From positions 1 to 36,588 of the forward strand of contig CAZWDL010000075.1 of assembly GCA_964632995.1 (NCBI GenBank): 36,588 bases of DNA. Direction: 5' to 3'. Each line of letters begins with the position of its first letter. Positions within the stretch are counted from its first letter, which is position 1. Below, piece by piece: positions 32,968 through 36,588 of the stretch. This DNA is from CAZWDL01 sp964632995. Its GTDB lineage: Bacteria > Bacteroidota > Bacteroidia > Chitinophagales > Saprospiraceae. The notes under the pieces were generated by a model that saw only the letters and a program-made list of their open reading frames with translations, was not told where the DNA came from and did not search any database. Position numbers and translations under genes: made by a program.

Positions 32968-33192
32968 TCATTCTTCAATTTCGTAGTCAATGTCTAGTTT
33001 TCGCAATGCTCTGAAAGCAGAGCTAGAGGTTTTATCTTCTACCTCTATAGCTACCATATCTCCTTCTAAGAGTATATCTGTAAGTTCGTTCGATAAAGAT
33101 TCATTCACGTTAGATGAAATCTCTGCTATACATTTGGCTATTGCTCTTCTATCTGGTCTCTGAGCGTCACAAGAAAACAGCTTTAATTTCAT
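32968..33192 (-). CDS. Small AT-rich protein of unknown function
   Basis: The product has 74 residues, begins MKLKLFSCDAQRPDRRAIAK and has the acidic end LRKLDIDYEIEE. It is hydrophilic, with no signal or membrane segment. The pattern of a short strand, a helix (AIAKCIAEISSNVNESLS), a central VAIEVEDK strand and a final helix plus strand suggests a compact alpha/beta fold. I do not recognise it. Its codons (ATA, TCT, AGA-rich) are clearly more AT-rich than those of its neighbours. It sits directly next to the broken end of an IS66 fragment, so it may have arrived with the mobile element. The coding call rests on a clean frame and a plausible strand/helix pattern. Confidence 0.5.
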   Translation of the reverse strand: MKLKLFSCDAQRPDRRAIAKCIAEISSNVNESLSNELTDILLEGDMVAIEVEDKTSSSAFRALRKLDIDYEIEE

Positions 33193-33228
33193 AATATTTT
33201 TTTATAAAGGTAAAAAAACTTGAGTTGA

Positions 33229-33251
33229 GGCTAGTGTCGAAGCCACTAGCC
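33229..33251. repeat. 8-bp inverted repeat at the IS66 break point
   Basis: GGCTAGTG (33229-33236) and CACTAGCC (33244-33251) are exact inverses with a 7-nt loop. They lie where similarity to TnpB stops and the AT-rich sequence of the small ORF begins, so they may mark a rearrangement joint or an operator for the small ORF, 37 bp from its start. Confidence 0.45.
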
Positions 33252-33438
33252 AAGCCCGAGCGATCCCACACCAGCAACCGGATCTGGTTGCGCAGGCGGT
33301 TGACGAATATATAAACGTCTTCCGACAGGGGATCGCTCTTCCTGTACTGGTCCTCTATACTGTTAATCCGTCGAAACTCTTGCGCACCTGCCTGCCGGTA
33401 TAGAGAAAATACCGGTGAGTACTGCTAAGAGAAAGCAT
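33250..33438 (-). pseudogene. IS66 family TnpB (Orf2) remnant
   Basis: From ATG 33438 the frame reads MLSLSSTHRYFLYTGRQ then VRKSFDGLT and stops at TAG 33355-33357. A one-base shift continues as SIEDQYRKSDPLSEDVYIF, then VNRLRNQIRLLVWDRSGL. This is the IS66 Orf2 pattern (RKSFDGL, NPLSGDVFVFVNRRR, LKLLLWDRDG). The C-terminal YYKRLEKGTF part is missing. It starts 3 nt after the TnpA stop, as in intact IS66 elements. It is nonfunctional, and the transposase (Orf3) is absent. Confidence 0.8.
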
Positions 33439-33441
33439 GTC

Positions 33442-33585
33442 TTAGCGAACAAGTTCGATGAGTGACTGCAAATCGTCCAGCGATATATCTCCGTGAAGCC
33501 GTTTCTTCACGCCATTGGGATATTCTACCTCCAAATCCGGAAAGCTAGAGGATGTATCCGAGGAGGACAACAGTTCTATCAATCC
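33442..33585 (-). pseudogene. IS66 family TnpA (Orf1) C-terminal fragment
   Basis: The last 47 codons are recognisable: GLIELLSSSD, then FPDLEVEYPNGVKKRLHGD and LDDLQSLIELVR, matching the IS66 Orf1 tail (IEIEYPNGVRLRL). Upstream of 33585 the frame turns into acidic low-complexity sequence that is antisense to a signal peptide on the plus strand, so the N-terminal part is lost. The joint between the two is at 33585/33586. Confidence 0.75.
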
Positions 33586-33835
33586 CTCCTCTTCTTTGCC
33601 TTCCTGTGGCTCTTCCTCTTGTGGATCGGCCCTTCGGCAATGGGGCAGCACATCGATTTTCGCCACCTGACCATTGAGGACGGGCTGTCGCAAAACGCGG
33701 TGTACGCCCTGCTGCAAGACCGGCAAGGATTCATGTGGTTCGGCACCAAAGACGGGCTGAACCGCTACGACGGCGATACCTCAGAGTTCTCACCCAATTG
33801 CCCTATCGCAACAACGCTAATAATATCGTCTTGAT
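33586..33835 (+). pseudogene. Start of a two-component regulator propeller sensor, truncated
   Basis: The plus strand encodes a signal peptide (LLFFAFLWLFLLWIGPSAMG) followed by QHIDFRHLTIEDGLSQNAVYA and LLQDRQGFMWFGTKDGLNRY, the hallmark first blade of hybrid two-component sensors with reg_prop propellers. Such sensors normally exceed 1000 residues. After DGDT the frame shifts (RVLTQLPYRNNANNIVL is in another frame) and then similarity ends. No start codon belongs to it, because the true start was replaced by the IS66 fragment. Confidence 0.75.
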
Positions 33836-33882
33836 ATCGGTTTCCCTTAAAATCCCTAATTTGCAGTTCATTTACACCGATA

Positions 33883-35313
33883 ATGACAGACAATACCATC
33901 GCCGTCCTTCCCTTTGTCAATATCAGTTCCGACCCGGAGGAAGAGTACTTCAGCGATGGCATTACAGAAGAGATCATCAACGCCCTGGCCCGTATCGACA
34001 GCCTGAAAGTGACTTCCCGAAGCTCCTCTTTCTTTTTCAAAAATAAATCGCTGCCGCTCAAAGAAATGGCAGAGCAGCTGGGCGTGGCGGTCATCCTGGA
34101 AGGCAGCGTCAGACGGGCGGGCGCTGTCGTGCGCATTACCGCGCAGCTCATTCAGGCGGCGGACGACTTCCATTTCTGGTCTGAAACCTGGGACCGGAAG
34201 CTGGAAAACATCTTTGAGATCCAGGATGAAATCAGCCTGCTGATCGCCGAGAAACTCCGGGAGCAGTTTGGCTACTTCGAACTGGAAGACCATCTGGTGG
34301 AAAAGCAGACCGAAAGCCTAGATGCTTACGAATACTCCCTGAAGGCGAGGTACTACTTCAATAAATGGAACCCGGTGGATATACGCCGGGGAATCGACCT
34401 ATATAAAAAAGCAGTAGCGCTCGACCCCGGGCACGCCGAATCCTATGTCGGCCTGGCCGATGCCTATGGGTTTATGGCAACCACGGAATTTATGCCCCGC
34501 GAGGAAGCCTGGCAAAAAGCGGCCGGTTACACCCAGAAGGCCTATTCCCTGAATCCCCGGAATGCGGGGGTGCATTATCAGCTGGCGAACCTGTCTTTTT
34601 TTACCGATTGCCATTATCCGGATGCGTTCCGGCACGCCCGTAAGTCAATCGAGCTGAAGCCCAACTACCCGGAAGCACAGCAGTTCATGGCCTTTCTGCA
34701 TGCGATCACCGGCGAGATGGAGAAAGCTCACCATCACCTGCAGCTGGCGCTGCGCATCGATCCGCTTTCGCAGGAAACGCTTTTCTACAAGGCCTACCTG
34801 CAGTACCGCACGGGAGATTTTCAGAGTTCCCTGGCGCAGCTGGATGCCTGTCTGGCCGAAAACCCGAAAAATATCCCGGCCTATATCACCCGCTGCTACT
34901 GCTTATTAAAGCTTGGCCGCTTTGACGAAGTGCTGGCGTACCTGGAGCAGCTGCCGGACGATATTGTGGTACCCGGCGACCGGCTGGGGGTCACCTGCCT
35001 GGCTTATCTCCTGAAAGGAGACGAGGAGAATACCGGAAAATACTTCGCCCGGCTGCAGCAGGAAGCGGAAAACCCGTCTTCCTTCCAGGCGCATTCCTAC
35101 CTATTCCTGGCCCTGGCCAATCTGGGCAAAGCGGACGAAGCTTTCGCCTGGCTGGAGAAGGCCCTGAAGATGAAGTCTTCTATTTTGCTGCTCGGTTATA
35201 CCGATCCGCTGGCCGATGCGTTGAAAAACGACTCCCGGTACGCCGGGTATAAAAAGCGGCTTTATCAGCAATCTGCTGCTTCTGCAAATGATGTGGACGT
35301 CCGCATTGGGTAA
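33883..35313 (+). CDS. TolB-N-like/TPR regulator, probably missing its C-terminal DNA-binding domain
   Basis: The product has 476 residues. Residues 1-125 are the TolB N-terminal-like domain seen in adenylate-cyclase and transcription-regulator proteins: IAVLPFVNISSDPEEEYFSD, GITEEIINALARIDSLKVTS, GVAVILEGSVRRAG and IQDEISLLIAEKLREQFG. TPR repeats follow from about 140 to 455 (NPVDIRRGIDLYKKAVALDP, LNPRNAGVHYQLANLSF, ELKPNYPEAQQFMAFLHA, LAQLDACLAENPKNI). In Saprospiria relatives a C-terminal AraC-type helix-turn-helix often follows. Here similarity stops near 35280 and the last codons (ANDVDVRIG) are out-of-frame reading of an alcohol dehydrogenase fragment. The protein is thus likely truncated and unable to bind DNA. 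ATG 33883 gives the usual start. A 55-bp segment (34547-34601) recurs inverted at the window end. Confidence 0.7.
   Translation: MTDNTIAVLPFVNISSDPEEEYFSDGITEEIINALARIDSLKVTSRSSSFFFKNKSLPLKEMAEQLGVAVILEGSVRRAGAVVRITAQLIQAADDFHFWSETWDRKLENIFEIQDEISLLIAEKLREQFGYFELEDHLVEKQTESLDAYEYSLKARYYFNKWNPVDIRRGIDLYKKAVALDPGHAESYVGLADAYGFMATTEFMPREEAWQKAAGYTQKAYSLNPRNAGVHYQLANLSFFTDCHYPDAFRHARKSIELKPNYPEAQQFMAFLHAITGEMEKAHHHLQLALRIDPLSQETLFYKAYLQYRTGDFQSSLAQLDACLAENPKNIPAYITRCYCLLKLGRFDEVLAYLEQLPDDIVVPGDRLGVTCLAYLLKGDEENTGKYFARLQQEAENPSSFQAHSYLFLALANLGKADEAFAWLEKALKMKSSILLLGYTDPLADALKNDSRYAGYKKRLYQQSAASANDVDVRIG
34547..34601 (+). repeat. 55-bp segment repeated in inverse at the window end
   Basis: These 55 bases inside the TPR region are the exact reverse complement of 36534-36588, the last 55 bases of the window. 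The match stops where the T run is seven long here and six at the other copy. Confidence 0.9.
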
Positions 35314-35515
35314 AAGGAAAGCCAAATTTGCCGCCACCGGCCTTCGCAAGGATGATGAACGGAGGGGCCTGCTCACCCAACTTGTGGAGATTTTCAAGGA
35401 GGGACGCCTGCAAACCGTCATCGACCGGCAGTACCCGCTGGAGAAAACGGCGGAAGCGCATACCTATATCGCCGCCGGCCATAAAAGGGGGAATGTGGTG
35501 ATTACTGTCCGGTGA
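35288..35515 (+). pseudogene. C-terminal fragment of a zinc-type (MDR) alcohol dehydrogenase
   Basis: The frame reads MMWTSALGKRKAKFAATGLR, then LLTQLVEIFKEGRLQTVIDR, YPLEKTAEAHTYIAAGHKRG and NVVITVR, the last 75 residues of a medium-chain dehydrogenase/quinone-oxidoreductase-like protein. The catalytic zinc domain and most of the Rossmann fold are missing. The fragment overlaps the end of the TolB/TPR gene in another frame, so the two were joined by a rearrangement. Confidence 0.8.
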
Positions 35516-35790
35516 GTATTTGGAAAGCACTGGAAAATCGCTAAGTGCAAGGAACGAAGTTTTGACGATCGGATACTCACTCTTCGTTCCGTGCTCGCCT
35601 TCGTAGCTTAGGCTACGAGGCTCCGCAGCGCCTCGATTGAGGAAAAAATCCCCTCTTCAAAATGCTAACTAACTTAATACACAGTGTACTAGCCGGCTAA
35701 AGCATCGAAGCACGGCTACGAGTTGTCCACGTTTTTTTAACCCACCGAAGTGGAGCCTCGCAAAGAGAAAACGCCTTGCGTTTTCCTCAG
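35516..35790. other. Noncoding spacer with small hairpins
   Basis: No coding frame is convincing. TCGTAGC-TTAG-GCTACGA (35601-35618) is a perfect 7-bp stem whose TTAG loop matches that of the hairpin at 18596-18615. Short homopolymers and an AT-rich patch (35650-35690) follow. Confidence 0.4.
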
Positions 35791-36093
35791 CGCTCTTTGC
35801 GCCTTTGCGTGCGGCCCTTTGTTAGCCCGGATTATTCATGAGTTAATCTACTACGAAGCCAAACTGCCCGCCATTCTTGGGTGTCCTCGTCAGTCGATGC
35901 TCACCGTATCTGAGGATACGGCTGCGCGTCTCCTTCCTGCGGGAGCCCAAGCCTGGCAACCATTTTGGCTTCTCGTGACGAAAAACCCATGAATAATCCG
36001 GGTTAGCGCGGCTGAATGAGTAGCTTTGTGACCTATGGCTTTTCGCATGCGCGAAAAGATGTTTCTAAACCCCACGCAAAGGCGCAGAGAGCG
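35791..36093. repeat. Large nested inverted-repeat element
   Basis: The outer arm CGCTCTTTGCGCCTTTGCGT (35791-35810) faces ACGCAAAGGCGCAGAGAGCG (36074-36093), a near-perfect inverse. The inner pair is CCCGGATTATTCATG (35826-35840) against CATGAATAATCCGGG (35988-36002). CTTTTCGC-ATGC-GCGAAAAG (36039-36058) is a perfect hairpin inside the right half. No gene is present. The inner right arm extends to the dispersed 19-bp repeat at 35988-36006 that also occurs at 27433. Confidence 0.6.
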
Positions 36094-36304
36094 CAAAGCC
36101 GGTAGCCGAGGTGAGCTGCTATACCCTATATACAACTCGTAGCCGCCCAGGCGGGCGGTATGGCCAGCTTGGGATTTAGGGGGTGGATCCCGATAATATT
36201 TACCTCTCCACTATGAAGATTTTAGCAAAGCTTGATTTTCCTTACGCGAAACGTCCGTCCGACTTCCGCCCGCCCATTCCACTTCTCGGCCTGGTCGGGT
36301 AAAC

Positions 36305-36339
36305 CCTGTGGAATTCGCGAAGCGACTATTCCACAGGGT
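36305..36339. terminator. 11-bp stem hairpin
   Basis: CCCTGTGGAAT (36305-36315) and ATTCCACAGGG (36329-36339) pair perfectly with a 13-nt loop. It lies about 37 bp past the stop of the minus-strand MBL-fold fragment and may terminate its transcript. The surrounding 36094-36375 holds no coding frame. Confidence 0.5.
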
Positions 36340-36375
36340 AAACCTTCCGATTTCCGACTTCCGATTTAATACAGC

Positions 36376-36533
36376 TCACTCCACCTCAATAACCCTGCCC
36401 ACACCACCTCCAATGTAATCCTCCCCGTACGCCTCTTCAAAAGCCTGCATGGCCGCTTCGCCCGTGCAGTGCGAGGGCGCCGCCTTCTCCACGCCCATGG
36501 CCTGAAACTCCTCGACCGCCGAGAGCGGCGGCC
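36376..36533 (-). CDS. C-terminal end of a metallo-beta-lactamase-fold protein (partial)
   Basis: The final 50 or so residues of an MBL-fold hydrolase are present: AVEEFQAMGVEKAAPSHCTG with the late zinc-ligand His, then EAAMQAFEEAYGEDYIGGGV and GRVIEVE. They resemble the DRTGG-like/methylaminobenzene-phosphate synthase-type branch, but that is not certain. The coding similarity stops at 36533, where a 55-bp copy of the TolB/TPR gene begins, so the gene is cut either by the assembly or by a real rearrangement. Confidence 0.65.
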
Positions 36534-36588
36534 AAAAAAGACAGGTTCGCCAGCTGATAATGCACCCCCGCATTCCGGGGATTCAGGG
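36534..36588 (-). repeat. 55-bp terminal inverted copy of 34547-34601
   Basis: The window's last 55 bases are an exact reverse complement of an internal TPR-coding stretch. A length of 55 equals a common de Bruijn k-mer size, so this is most simply the overlap between two graph edges, implying that the TPR sequence occurs at least twice in the genome or that the contig is misjoined here. Confidence 0.85.

Noticed and set aside
33586..33726. N-terminal part of the TnpA frame (acidic, QEEEPQEGKEEE)
   Set aside because: It is the antisense of a plus-strand signal peptide and propeller start, not IS66 sequence.

Overview
The window looks like a stretch of a Bacteroidota chromosome, most likely from the Saprospiria (Lewinella/Haliscomenobacter-like). 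The evidence is a type IX secretion (T9SS) C-terminal sorting domain, many short lipoproteins, a BlaI/M56 sensor pair, a TolB-N/TPR regulator of the kind common in that group, an effector-associated-domain (EAD11-like) remnant, and IS66 pieces. There is no rRNA or tRNA, and the placement below phylum is inference. The DNA is a draft scaffold: a run of 10 N lies at 15974-15983, and the last 55 bases are an exact inverted copy of 34547-34601, which looks like an assembly-graph edge.

Layout. 1-4.1 kb: a lipoprotein gene broken by an in-frame TAA, a MITE-like element, a WG-repeat-type lipoprotein, a cluster of REP-like palindromes, and an NlpE-META lipoprotein. 4.4-5.6 kb: a decayed EAD11-like fragment, an operator-like dyad and an uncharacterised ~290-residue protein. 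5.9-13.1 kb: a fused EutB-EutC ethanolamine ammonia-lyase, an RluF-type pseudouridine synthase, a flavin monooxygenase gene with one in-frame TAA, and a Tat-exported molybdopterin oxidoreductase. 13.2-15.2 kb: a broken gamma-glutamyltransferase and a T9SS-exported protein. 15.4-19.7 kb (minus strand): an RND efflux pump with one in-frame TAA and a spurious gap, the C-terminal half of its periplasmic adaptor, and a DUF2177 membrane protein. 20.1-28.1 kb: a BCCT osmolyte transporter followed by a tandem universal stress protein, two secreted or lipid-anchored proteins of unknown function, a divergent pyruvate kinase, and a DUF4136 lipoprotein. 28.2-30.5 kb: a BlaI-type repressor with two clear operators, followed by an M56 membrane protease. 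30.6-33.2 kb: a Tat-exported LD-carboxypeptidase-like protein, a prolyl iminopeptidase, and an AT-rich 74-residue protein. 33.2-36.6 kb: a mosaic of gene fragments (IS66 TnpB and TnpA, the start of a two-component propeller sensor, a TolB-TPR regulator missing its usual C-terminus, the tail of a zinc-type alcohol dehydrogenase, the tail of a metallo-beta-lactamase-fold protein).

The main themes are these. (1) Gene breakage is dense. Three large genes share the same single lesion (one internal TAA), while others are truncated or frameshifted. (2) Intergenic spaces hold many long, nested, imperfect inverted repeats of roughly 150-300 bp, plus perfect hairpins and REP-like palindromes. (3) The best-supported regulatory circuit is BlaI, its paired operators and the M56 protease, which may also control the divergent DUF4136 lipoprotein. 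(4) The only trace of an anti-phage or conflict system is the EAD11-like remnant. I did not find a complete new system.
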